Positions 11,775 through 25,300 of a stretch of 64,000 nt of DNA are shown here, in pieces. The position numbers and the translations under genes are program-made. The notes beneath the pieces were generated by a model. The model had not been told where the DNA came from and ran no database searches. It saw only the letters and a list, made by a program, of their open reading frames with translations. This stretch comes from Lepisosteus oculatus (lineage: Eukaryota > Chordata > Actinopteri > Semionotiformes > Lepisosteidae). Where the stretch lies: positions 43,708,788-43,772,787 of the forward strand of contig NC_090697.1 in NCBI RefSeq assembly GCF_040954835.1, written 5' to 3'. Numbering within the stretch: position 1 is the first letter of the stretch; each line of letters starts with the position of its first letter.

Positions 11775-14700
11775 AAAAGATATAAAATGTGTTATACTGC
11801 ACATACTGTTATACAGTGTTTTTTAGAGGAGGTGCATCAAATGCCACACAAAATGTCAGGAGACAGGAAAATAATGTATACATTTATTTCATTTTCAGTA
11901 ATGGTCTTATTTTGTTTAATTTCAGTCTATACTTGAGTTTTTTCTATTTCATTTCAAAGTTCTTATTATAGCCTGACATAGCTTGGACATATTTTGTTAT
12001 AGAAGGGTGGAGAATATAGGTTTCATACCAAAGGAAACAGGAAATAAACACAGTTCATCTTTTTCAAATACACTGGCCTATTGGTCTTCTCTTTAATTAA
12101 CAAGAGGAGCATTATTTCTAAACTGTGTAACAACCTCAGAGTCAAAAAATAAGAATAGACTGTTCTTTTATATCGATTCAGAAACTTTTGATTTATCTTG
12201 ATCAAAGTAAAACATATTTTCACTTGATTACAGTAAAAAAGAAAAACAGAATAACTGATACTAAACTCCAGTTGGAGTTTCCTAGGACACAAACTGCTTT
12301 TAGGACACAATTACAGTAAATTGCTTGAATGTGAAGCAATAATAATAGTTTTGAGTTTGTGGTCACAGTACTTTTGGAGGATCTTGCAAGTCCCCAAGTG
12401 CTGAGAGCTTATGGAAAGTTTGCATGAAAAACAATAGATACTGTACATGATGTGTCCTGTTAACCTGAATCCAAGACTGAAGCTTTAGATCATTTTAACT
12501 GATTACTTTCAGAAATTTATTTCTGAAAATATGTACTGCATATGTACAACATCTTTCCCAGTACCCAACTCCCACTTACAGTATGAAGATAGGAAGGTAC
12601 TGTAATTGTTGTGGATACATACTGTACGGTTCAGTGGAAATACTGTAGACTGAGTTGCAATCTGAAAATTTGAATTTATCAGAAACATTCCTTTAACCAA
12701 GCAGATGTGCTCAACATCAGAGTCACCCAATTAAGTCTCAGTTGTAGTAAGTGAGGTACATCTCACTGTTTTTCCATTGTATTTCTTGCTTTGGTAGTAA
12801 TGCAAGACAGTAATTAACAGAGTAGGCGTTAATTAATTTGCTTTATAGGTTTAAATAAAACATGCCTGGCTAAGTGAAGACAAGACTATCAATTAGGACA
12901 AGACTGTCTGACATTTTATGAGGGATAAGATGGGGAACTGCTGCAAAGGCAAAGATGGGGTGGAGGCAGGGAAACAAAAGAAAATGCGCAAGAGAGTAAG
13001 CTACAAATGTGATGTATAAAGTTAGGCAGAGGTGGGTGAGATCATGGTGTGACCTCCTGCAGAAATTTCAAGTGTAACTCCATAATGCCTATTGCCACAG
13101 TCCAGTAATATGCACTAGTTCTGTGCTGGCACTCAAATGGTCGCATACTGTAATATAAAAAACACTGTTGCATGTTGTGACAAAAAACAGATGTCCAGCA
13201 CGGCTTTATAACTGTTCTTTACTCCCTACATACACACATGGACTCAGTCTTTAAAAATAAAAAAATGCATATTGCAATAATAAAAATAAAATTAAAATTT
13301 GTAGTCCATAAAAATAAACGTTTTGGCAGGATTTGGAAGACAGATGGAATCGAAAAGAAAACAGCGCTTTGCTCCAAAACATGACACCCTGTCCTCTATT
13401 GTAAACAAAAGAAGCTATTAAACTCAGAAAGCTACATCTGATAATCCATCTTTCTTCTAATAAAGACTAAAAAAAATCCCAACGTGCTTCATGGAATTGC
13501 CTTTCAAAAGCAAGCCATCATCTTAAGCAGCTTAAAATATTAACAAATGCAAAATTATATTTTGGCTATGATCCATTCTCCAGCATAAAATGTTTAAATG
13601 GCTCCATGAAGCTTTTTAAACATAATGGAATTCCAAAAGGCAAAAGTATACGAGCAACTATTTTTTGTTTATAACAGAAATAGCCCCAGATCAGATTAAA
13701 GCTGTTTTGCACTGCTCTTATGACACATCTATACTAATTACTCTCTGGGTTGATGTACACAGGGTCAGACTACATTTACTCAAGTACTTTAGTCATAATG
13801 CACAATAAGAAGAAGCCATCAAAACTAATGGAAATGCAAAGGTCATCATAACAAACGATTACTGCTTCTTCTCCATTTTCTGGCGTGTATCCCACGGAGT
13901 GAATCTCGGCAGTAACACATTTTACCCTGTGTTAGAAGCGCACAGCAGTAACCATTTTCTTTTAGACCCCAATGAGGCTCAGAGATGCTGCTACACAGCG
14001 ATCAGTTATGATGGCTCTGTGTACTGAAAACCTTCGTTGTTGATATAATCCAGAGCCTTTTGCCTAAGGGAGCGTCACAGCTGCTACACTGTCCCGGGGC
14101 CAGGCTGGGAACCACAATTAACCCGTACAATAACATGCCACTAGAGAAATAAACTTCACCAATTAGCAGATGGGCCAACCAAACACTAGAACACTCAGAA
14201 GAGTGAGCACAGAGGCTGGTGTCTAGAAATTTGATGCATTGACTGAGATTTTGAACACTTTTTAGACAATATTGCATGACACCATTTCCTCTTTGTTGCT
14301 CTATCATGAAAGTTTGAAGCAAGTACCATTTTAAACCATTGTCAATGAAATGCACACCCATGCCTCACTTAATAATGAATGAACACAGTCTGGGAAACCG
14401 ACATGCATTTAGAAATTCAAAGAAATATCAGAATTCCACACCTCATTCCATTACATGTACTGTGTGCAACAGGAGGAAACTGTTATAATATAAATTTTAT
14501 TATATTCAATCAGTCCTGTGATACAGTATGTACTTACATTTCTTAGAATTTCCCAATTTATTTTTTTTTCTTGGTAAGAAAATCTGTTTATTAACCTCTT
14601 GCTTATAATTTGCAGGTTTCTCAGTTTCTCATTTCTCAATTTTGACATACGTTATGTATATTTCACAACAAAGTAGCAAATAAGTATACAGTATATGCAT

Positions 14701-16224
14701 CTTCATAATCTTGAAATATTGACACAGCAGACTTCATTTTGCCATATATTTTATTATTTATAATAATTATTTTATCTTATTATAGGGTCTATATTTTTAA
14801 GACATGACAAATATAGCTTAGGTATTTGTATAAATGGCCAGAAATAGAACTGGTAATTACATTTTTTTAAATGACATTAACAAGAAAATTGTAGACTGAG
14901 AGTGACCAACTAGTTTTCTAGATTTTGTTACAATATTAATATCAGCAAAATATATTAAACATCGGTACAATACAATATTTAATGTTATCTGTTAGAGAAA
15001 GTGACATACGGGTATGTGGGATTTAAATATAATATGATTTAAACAGAGAAGCTTAATAAAGGAAATCATCTCACATAACATAACATCTTTGTATTAAAGA
15101 AGTGCTACAGGCATATATTTTACTAGGATAATTCTTTAAGTGCACAGAAGCATTTTTACACTGAGCATTTCAACCTTATTCTAGACCTGAATCCATAAAC
15201 ATTCCCAGAAAATAACAAGTATAGGCATTCTGAATACCTTTCTTTAGTATGTTGCCAAATCAGTAAAGTATGAATGTGCATACACAGCAAACAGAACTAA
15301 CTGATGACAAATAGAACTGTCTATGTTAATCATATACAATTAGTAGGTAAAAATGAATAGTTTGAACACCAGGGAAAATGTTCCAAAACTGGCTCAATAT
15401 AATGAAAATCAATGTATGCTATGTAATGAAACAGTGAAATGGATACAGGCACGTGGTAATAGTGTCTATTAAATAACACTGAAAAAAAAACAAACATTGT
15501 TGAATTCATATTGTTGCTTGGTGCAATTTAATATAATCAGTGATAGCAGAAAATACATACTGGGAAATATTTTTAAACCCCTGCCTTTTAAACCAAGGAT
15601 TTAAAAAGTTTCAAATTACAAGTTTACTGAACATTTGGATTATTCCCCCTTTACGAATAGTTATCAGGATCCATTAGATTGACCAAAATGTGTGAATTTG
15701 TGTTGTTTGACAAGGATACATATACTGTGAATTATAAATGTTATTTTAAGACAAACAGTAAAATAACTCCAGTTAAGTAAAAAGTAAATAAAAAGAACTG
15801 TATTGTAATACTGCTTTGATATAATAAACAGTATCAAATGAGGAAAAGTTTAACACTAAAGCATTAATTCTGTTCTGTTTAGAGGCAGCTGTAAAAACTG
15901 ATCCTATTTCAAAGTATCTGTGGGATTATGAGCTTGATGGCAAACCTTGTTACTACTGAAACAGATAGTTCAGCTCATTCAACGGGTTCTAAACCTAGAC
16001 CAAATTTTAAAGTAGCAAAAATGTAGGGTATCCTCTAAATCACTGGTCTTTTCTCCTTTGTTGACATCACATCTTTATGTGAAAACTTGGTAATATAAAT
16101 ATAGAGATCAGAAGCAAGTAAACAGTGAAGAAAATCAAGAGGGAAAGCAGCAGCAGACATTCACAAACTGATTTGTTGCTTCTGAAAAAGCAATTAAATG
16201 AAGCTAATGACCAGCATCACTCAT
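11775..16224. other. Gene-free region downstream of mtarc1
   Basis: No recognisable exon. The longest open frame is 119 codons on the minus strand (14002-14361), with no family motif and no splice context. The mtarc1 3-prime UTR must begin at 16224 and run to lower coordinates; candidate antisense AATAAA sites (plus TTTATT) lie near 14753, but I cannot fix the cleavage site. Confidence 0.5.
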
Positions 16225-16351
16225 TCAGTAAGTTATCTTGTACACAGGGTCTCCAACTTGAAGGATTCCAGTTTTGTCAACGCTGTAACACTGTCCAAAC
16301 AGTGGGGATGTTTTATAAATGCTCTTCTCGGATGGATCACACTGACGATAG
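16225..16351 (-). CDS. mtarc1: mtarc1 terminal coding exon 7
   Basis: 127 nt from acceptor ACGTAG|C to the TGA stop at 16227-16225. Encodes [20 protein letters not shown] and ends [22 protein letters not shown] and VGDPVY are family hallmarks. The lead-in is a poor polypyrimidine tract, but the phase with exon 6 (AG+C = Ser291) is exact. Confidence 0.93.
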
Positions 16352-19300
16352 CTACGTAAAGATACACATTAATCAAAATGACAAAAAAAAAACAATACGG
16401 TTAATAAAATGCAGATGACATTCAGAAAACTATGGCACTGTCTTGAACAAATTGTAAAAGAATACGTAATACAGCCTATCTGCAAATATAAGAGCCTTTA
16501 TATAACAATATCAACATTTACCAACTTTTTCTATTTTTTTATTTTTATTTCTTATGACATGTACAGTGATGATATGCCTTGCAAAAGTTTTCAGACCTTT
16601 CTTATGGTTTTACATGTGAAATTATAGAATGATGCCAAGAGTACATGTTTTTTAAACTTAATCTTTTATGAATAGAAAATAATTCATGTACGAACTGAAG
16701 ACTTCTAAGGGCAAAATAGGTTCTTGACTTTTACTGTAAGACAACTAAAATACTGTATACTGAATGCACAAGTATCTAAACCTGTGAATTCAATTGGTAG
16801 AAGGAACTTTGGCAGTAATTACAGTTGCAGATCTCTTTGGGTAAGACTAACTTCTCACTTTGACTCGGTATGCTTTTTGCCCCTTCTTCTTGGCAGATTT
16901 GCTGAATCTCTCTGAAGTTGCTTGGGAATCACATACGGACAGCAGTTTTCAAGTCTTTTTGCTGATTGTCTCACAGATGCAAGTAAGGGCTTTGATTGGG
17001 TCACTCAAGCACAATTTCTTATTCTTAAGCCACTCCAGTGTAGCTTTAGGCTTGTGCCTCTGGTCATTGTCCTGTTGAATTTTTCCACAATTTTGGATCT
17101 GAAGCAGGTTTTCTTCTAAGACTTCCCAGTACTCTGCTTCATCTACTGATTGTTCCCCTCAATCTTGATAAGCTTCCCAGTCCCTGATAACAAGGACCTT
17201 ATTGTTTGTCCCAGTTTTAGTTCTGAAGCAGGTCTAGATTGGCCAAAACACTGTACCATCAATGTTCCCATCAATCTGACAAGCAGAACTATAACATATT
17301 GCTGCCATCACTGTGCTTGATAGTAGGGATGTTGTTGATGCACTATATTGGGTTTGAGTCAGTTGTATTGCTTTGCAATAATGTTCCAATTTTGTCTTCT
17401 CTGACTACAAAACCTTTTGCATTATCACTTTATTCTTTGTCCCAGTTTTAGTTCTGAAGCAGGTTGCTCTCTAGAATTGGCCAAAACACCGTACGATCTA
17501 TGTTCCCATCAATCCTGACAAGCAGAACTATAACATGATGCTGCCACCTCCAAGCTTGATAGGTAGTGATAGCGAGGGTAAAGACTGAGGGTAATGATAT
17601 AAATCACATGTGAGCAGTATTACTTACTGTTTGTGCTTCTTTGCAAACCCTATATAGAATTTGAGGTGTTTTTTTCAGTTCCAAACAAGCCCCTTTTGTA
17701 GAGTATCTGGGATATTGTAGACCCATGGACATTTTATCCAGTCTCAGTCACTGAACTTTGTAACCACTTCAAAGTTGTTATTGGCCTGACAGTGTCATCT
17801 CCAACCAGTTATCTCCTTGTTCCGCTACTCAAAGCCTGACCTAGGATGTGTCTGGGTGCCTTTACTTTCTCAATGATCATCGATGTTCTCAAAGAGATAT
17901 CAATGGTCTATTTAATGTTTTTTAGCCTTCTCCTGATCTGTGTGTTTACACAACTTTATTCCTAAGTTGATCTGAAAGGTCCTTGGTTTTCATGGTTTGA
18001 ATACCTATGCAATTATGACTTCTATTTTTCTTTTATATTATTTATTTACTTTTTTTTGCTTTTGAACATGTGAATGGTAATCCCTCATTCATCATCAAAG
18101 CTTAATTCATTCATCAAAAACTGCTCAGAAGATTGAATAACAGAAATGTAATTCCCATTATGCCCTGCGTTAAACCGACTGGTTCCAGAACTCAAAAATG
18201 TTCCCTCAAACACACAAACTTCACCTTAAGACAGCACAGAACAGTACCTAAGTAATAAAAAAATAATACACACGGTTAATTATTCAAGTAACACTCTTAA
18301 ATTCATTATTCAATGCAAATCAATAACACCCCTCATCATTTACAGTTCAATACAGTAGTTATGCTACTACAATCAGTAGCAAATGCTTTTGCAAGGCACA
18401 GTATACACTGCTTTACAGAAGTCTTTCAAATTTTAACTTATTTTAAAATTTAATTTGTAAATATGATAAATTAACTACTGTGATCAGGTTTTAGAAGATT
18501 TTGACTGATGTGATTAAAGTTGCTTAAATGACAAGCTTTATTTCTTCTTTCCCGAACGAAGCAGTACTAAACCAAGTTGTTATAATAAAACAATACAGTA
18601 GTGAAACATAAGCATAAACTTACATTGTATTTAACAAAATATATAGATGACGAAAACCAATACTGAGACACCTTACCAAAAATCAACAGTAAAGGGTATA
18701 ATTTTGTGTTTTCCTTTTAAGGCTTATTTTGTTACAAATGTAAAGACATCTTTAGTGAATATTAATAATAAAGAATAGCTTCATTAACCCAGATAGAAAA
18801 TATACTTATTATGACTGATGCATAAAGACTTTGTCAAACATTTTGATATCAAATGCTATTTCCATATTTTACAATTTGTTCTCAACTAAATTAATGTTCT
18901 TAATGCCAGAAATGTCAATATATAGCTATGCTACAATAATCATATATCAAAATCATATTCTCTCCTAGCTTTTTTCAATAGATACTGCCGGTTACTCATC
19001 AATACTGCTTCCAAGTTTCTGTTGGAATAATGGGACAGCAACCCATCTGTGAAATAACTCTAACAGAAAACTCGATTAACAAATTCACTAAATTTTGATT
19101 ATCACATTTAAAAAAAATATATATTAAAGATGCAGCAATTAATTCTACTTGTTTTATGTTAATTATAAGATATATCAAGGAAATGTCAATAAATAAATGA
19201 AGGAAAATTATTATAGACAGACAATTCTAATTTTATCAGTTAACATATATTTCTGACGGTTCTTATTTACATGTTTGCTGTTAACTTTACATGGCACCAT

Positions 19301-22300
19301 GCTTATTTTAGCTTTGTCCCTACCTTTTTGCTGGATCTGAACACTGTTGCTAGACAATTTAAAGTGGGGGTCCATTTTGACTAGGGAAGAAAGCTCTAGT
19401 GATTTACTGTAAGAGCTTTAAGAAATATGAGGAAATCTAAAGAACAACATATACCTCAAGTTGATGCCTAGATGGGCCACACTTACTGCTGTTTTCCAGT
19501 GTTCAGGCATTTTGAAGAGAGTCTATATCTTGATTCTCTAATAAACCATTCTGAATTTGACCTATTTGTGAAGCATACTTAAAGACATGATTATTCATAA
19601 CCTTACAAATATAGTACTTAAATGTTTCTCAACATTTAGAAGAAATAAAACACAATTCTGTTAAGTACTGTGATGTATTAAATGATAATTGAAATTAAAC
19701 AAAACAAAATCAATATTCCAACTGTACAAAGAACTGTACAACAAAAGAAACTCGATTAAGAACTTCCAATAATCAGGAATGAAAATCATTCTTGGTACTG
19801 TATGTTCTCAATAAATATTAATTGTAAATACCTTTTGAGGGTTTCCAGAGGTTCCTTTCGATCAAAGGCGCCTGTTTCAGGATCTACAGTTACGAACATG
19901 CACCTGAGAAAATCAGTAATGGTCGTATTTCACACCACTAGGCACAGGTATAACTAGACTGTCTTTCAGCTCTAACTAGGAAGTGAACTAATGTGATTCG
20001 ATTTTTAAAAAAAGTGTTAAAAACTAGTTTCTAAGTAACGTTCTGCTTTTCTGAATATCTTCAAATTCTCCTTGATGAAAAATATAAATTGGTTAGCCCA
20101 GCCACTGAATCATAAGTTTTGTAAACCTTTCAGTAACAGAATATAAAAATGCAATGTTCCAGCTATTCTAGTGACCCATTTAAAAACACATCAATAAATC
20201 ATGAAGGAATCTGCCCTTTACTGCTATAACAACATCAATTTTAGAACGTTTTGAGCAAATCTGATACAACAAGCTTTGCTTTTGTAACTCATTGTTACAA
20301 CTTCTGGCATCTGGTATTTTTTTACTAATATAATTTGGTAGTTTTAACAAACTTTGCTCCCAGTTTTATTTCTTTTTTATAAACCGATTTGCAGCTTTCT
20401 TTTCCATTATTTAAATGGAAAAGATAAATACTAGTTCAGTAGTTAATATGCATGTACTACAAATATATCTACTATAGTCTTTATATTAATTACAGGTAAA
20501 AAAAAAAATTACCTCCCACAGGCCATCACTCGATAAAGACTCACACTACCAATCTGTATTTCTTTCCAAGAGTCCTTTAAAATCACACAGACAAGGACAA
20601 ACAGGATAAAACAGGATAAATAGGCCCAAGTGGCTGCTCTCTGCAATTTCTGCACATTCAGGAGAAAGTTACATTATAAAAAGGATCTCAATTCCCCTAG
20701 TATTTCATTTACATCTACACAGGAACAGTTATAGTGGGAACACAGTATAAATACAAAGGCAAGCAGAACTAAAACTCATTTATTTACAAAGTCCATGGGC
20801 CACATTCCACCCAGCAATGAAGAAATAGTAGGATAAAACATAGGATAGCCTTTTATTGTTATAAAATCCGATTTTTAATTTTTAATAAAAGAGTTATATG
20901 GTTTCTGTGGTGTCCAAACTATGTCTAGCTATGTGGAGACCTAATTTTAATTAACAATGAAAAATATTTTGCTTTGACACATTCATAAGCAAGTACATCA
21001 AAAGTAATCACTTTCAGAACCAAAATTCTTTAGTATCCCAATCAATAGCTGTAAACGCACTGGTTGGTAGAAATCAGGTTTCCCCCTTTCAGCTGAGGAA
21101 ATGTGAAAGAATGAAAGAAAAGAAAAAGTTTACTTTGAAAAAAGAGGAGTTTTCTGACTGCAAAAGCAAACTGCCAACGGTGAATGTTCAACATTCAAGT
21201 TTGATATAACTTTGCCCCCTAGTGATAACAGCAAAAATAGCAGTCAAGAATATGGATGAACTTCACTTCCAAAAGTGTATTATTTTCAGGGCCCACCATA
21301 CTTCACTTACTATTCCAGCATTGCTATATTCATCATATAATTTGTTCTTTCTTTCAGATGAATAGTTTTGTTCTTTCTTTCAGATAAAGAAGAAAGTAAG
21401 TTCCATCAACTCCTTAAAAGCTCCAATTGTAAAAGAAGCTAGTTAAATAATACACTCCTCAATTTTAGCTGTACTGTAATTTTTAAAATAGAAACTTTGA
21501 TACATTTTGAAACTGCTATCAAACAAAACAGTCTGAAGAAGTTTGTAAGCAGTTGTTTGCAGGGGGACAGAGTGCAAAGCTGCATCAGTGTGTGGGCTGC
21601 AAAGCAACAAAGAGATGTTAATTCCACACTGAATGTTTCAGGCTGTGGAGCATTCTTCATGTTCTTAACACACCTAACAGAAAAACTGTGTACTTTCCTT
21701 TTATTTTAGCATTTTTAGCATGACCCTTTTCTCTGTGAAGTATAAGCCTGCAAATAATTTGCTACTGCCCAAGATATTTTTTAAACAAAGTACTCCTACC
21801 CTAATGGGTTACTCTTTTTTTAAACCCCCCAAAAAAACAATTGTTTATTTCAGCTAGGACAACCTTCAACTATCTTGATTGTGAATGCAGTTTAAAGACC
21901 ATGCTATGATACAGTGGTAGACATATCAACCATTATGGACCATAAAAACATTTAAGAAAATATTGAACTTAGAAAATAATTACCTCTGCGTAGGGTTCAC
22001 ATCCAGAGACGACAATACTAGGCCTGAAGTTTGCAATTCCAACCTTCCGCTCAAGCCTGGTGTTCAGGTCCTCTACAGAGCTCTCTGACAGCAACATGAT
22101 AGGGCTGAGGTCTGGATACACAACCTGAGTCCACAATACCTTTGTTTAGTTTGCAAGTGAAGGATTGTTTTTATATATCTTTTATATAAGACCATGATAA
22201 TCTCAATTTATTGCAATTTTAACACTAATGCCTGTACTTTCTGTGTAACCCAGCGGTAACTTGAAGCACCAATGTGTAAAAAGGTGTTTGTGTTTAAAAT

Positions 22301-25300
22301 ACCACTTTTGTTAGCAATATGTCCTTGTAACTCTTACATAATTCGTTGACCACAGGTAGCTACAAATTCAGTTTGTGATAACAGAAAGGCGAGAAAAGAA
22401 ATTCATCCAGCTGCTGGAAGAATGGGCTGCGTGGGAACGAGAACTGTAATTTCTGTTATCCGTCTATAAAGAGAGTTCTGATCAGGGAAACTGACAGAGA
22501 AAAATACAGAAAAACTTTTTCTTCCTCTCATGCTGCTGTATGGTGCCTTAACTTCAGCTGAAATAAAGGCCTGATGATTTCTTCAACTCTGTAGCCTGGA
22601 CTCTAATTCTTGTCCTGGTTTGCCTTCAGTGAGGTAAAACAAGCTCCCTGACTTCAGGGATCTTTTATATTACCTTATCATGGGGTCTGAAGAGCTCCTC
22701 TGTTTCACAGGGCCTTCTCGGCTTCATCCCAGGCTCAAACTGCACCAGGCGAAATGTCTTCCCGCTGGCCAGGTAGCGGGAAATCCAGGCAGACACCACC
22801 TCTCCACAATCTCTGCCTTGAATATCAGAGCCCCACACTCTGAAAGATACAATAACAGCACCTCACCAAATCTGAAAAATGTTCAAAGAGTTCTTTCACG
22901 TGTCTCTGTCCAAGACATGTTCCCCCACTGTAAAGTAATACTAAGCAGTTCAGTATTATAGCTAGTCAGCGTCTGTGAGTGCAGTGGATGCACAGAAATA
23001 TGAAAAGGCATGATCTATGCATGTACACACTTTAGAAACTTACAAATACTTCAGCCTCAACACATTCACATGACTGTTCAGGTTTCTTACGCCACTTAAT
23101 TCTTTTCCTCTTAAGTGTGGGGGATCTTATGATTAAAGTTTTCATATCCAAAAGACGCTAAAGAACTATGTGTTTTAAACCTGACGTAATCAACAAAGCT
23201 CGCTTCTCTTTTCTGGTATATTTTAACAACACTGAGTAAAATGACACACAACTGCCTAACGCGAGAAAAACAGCTCCTGTAGACATCACCAGAAACTTTT
23301 TTAAAAAAGACCTTCCAACTATAGGTGGAGCTTCTGATGTTTTGCACCTATGGGATTTTATTCTTTTCTGCATCACTGGAGAAAAATATAAAAAAAGAAT
23401 GAATACAGTGTTAGGAAATGTGCATCAAAGAAGTAGCATTAACCAAATTTATAAACCCTTTATTAATCATCGATTAATTATTATGGACTCAAATCTTTTC
23501 AACTGAATCGTTCAGAGGTGCAGCTACAGCAGCATGATAGTCTACAGCTATGGAGATGCAAAACTCACTCGCAGTTAAGCAGAAAAATAAATGGATTGTA
23601 TGTACAGAAGCATGTAGATTTACATTAGAAGCAAAAGCATTAGCAATACATGAAAAACATGGTGGGAAAGATTAAGATGGAGGTCATATTTAGGGTCAAG
23701 TTGGGACAGCTGGTAGTAAAAAAAAACTGGACATCTGCTACAGGTAACCATAAACTGAAAATAAAATCTGATGCATGATGCAGCTGACACACATTTACAT
23801 TCTCCTGATTTGAAAAATTTGGTTCACGAACGTGAGATTGTTCATGATTTAAATCTGGCTTCATTCCCAGGACAACATGAGTCATGAGAGAATTACACAG
23901 CTGAGACACTACACATTTGGATGTTAAACACACTGCTTAGAGCCAAACTAAAAATAATTATTTCTAAAAAATAACTTAATACTGTCAAACAGGGACAATT
24001 TATAGTGTAAAAGGAATTTTTCATTGTTTACTTGAGCTACATTTTATTTTTATTGCTTTTTATTGAGATCCCAGCTGTAACACTGGGTGTGTGAAGGACC
24101 CAGATGTTCAACACAGATTTGATGATGTGCTTAGTGCTCCTCACAATGCAATATTCTAATGAATTACTGTTCATTACAAGCTAATGAACCTAGGACACAT
24201 TTTCAACTTTTGGAGTAAAATAAATATGACCTGTCACAAAGATAGTTTTTAAAGGAGGTCCTTATGGGGGCGGAGCGGTGGCTCTGTGGCTAAGGCTCTG
24301 TGCCTGTGGCTGGAAGGTTGCTGGTTCAAATCCCACAGCTGACAGAGGAATCCTACTCCGTTGGGCTCCTGAGCAAGGCCCTTAACCCCAACTGCTCCAG
24401 GGGCGCTGTACAATGGCAGACCTTGCGCTCTGACCCCAGGCTCTCTCCCTGTCTGTGTGTCTCATGGAGAGCAAGCTGGGGTATACGAAAAGATAATTCC
24501 TAATGCAAGGAATTGTAAAGGGTTAAAAAAGTGAGTGATGTTATGTTAATGTTATATAATAAGTTTTAAATATCTCAACTTACAAGTAGCATATACAGTA
24601 CAATGTGTAGTAAAGGTATTCACCCCCTTCCAATGATGTTTCATTTTGTTGAAGTATCAATGATGTATAGATAATTCCTTTAGTGAACATTAAGCAAAAC
24701 AATAATGCACAAATTCAACACTTTTGGGTGAAAGAAGTAGAGGCCCTGCACCCAAATGAAAAACAAAAATCAATTGTTATCAAGTTTCATTGTGCTAGTT
24801 TATTTAATGTATTTATAGTCGTGTAATATACATATAAAATCAAATATTTATTACAAATTGCAATTTGAAAGCAACAGCTCCTCGATTTAAACCACAATAA
24901 CAGTAAAGAATTCAATAAAGGTTCAATAGCTCAGGGCTCTGGGAGGAATAAAGTTGACTGCCCTGCTGACAGGACATCTCTCAGATTAAGAAGCCAGAGC
25001 ACGATGGTGTAGGAAGCAGTGAGTCACAATGATGTGTTGAGCTTCTTTCTTCACCAAGGAGAAAAATCCTTTCCTTGTTCTTTCCTACCAAAGAAGATGT
25101 TCCATTGTTCCCAGGTTTTCTTTCCAATCAATATCTTGCATGGCAAAGAAATTGTTTACTGTTTCAAGCGTGTCTGAAGCATTTCTGATTGTTGGAAAAG
25201 CTTTATTAAAAAAATTCTTCCTTTACAGTACCAGTGTGCACATACCACATAAAATTCAGTATATTCAAGGATATGTAAGCAATCTGAGAATCAATAACAT

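Noticed and set aside
14002..14361. 119-codon minus-strand open frame, the longest apart from the slc35f6 last exon
   Set aside because: No domain, helix pattern or family motif, and no clear splice or translation context. A frame of this length is plausible by chance in 64 kb.
16125..16418. 97-codon plus-strand frame
   Set aside because: It is the antisense shadow of mtarc1 exon 7, which explains its openness.
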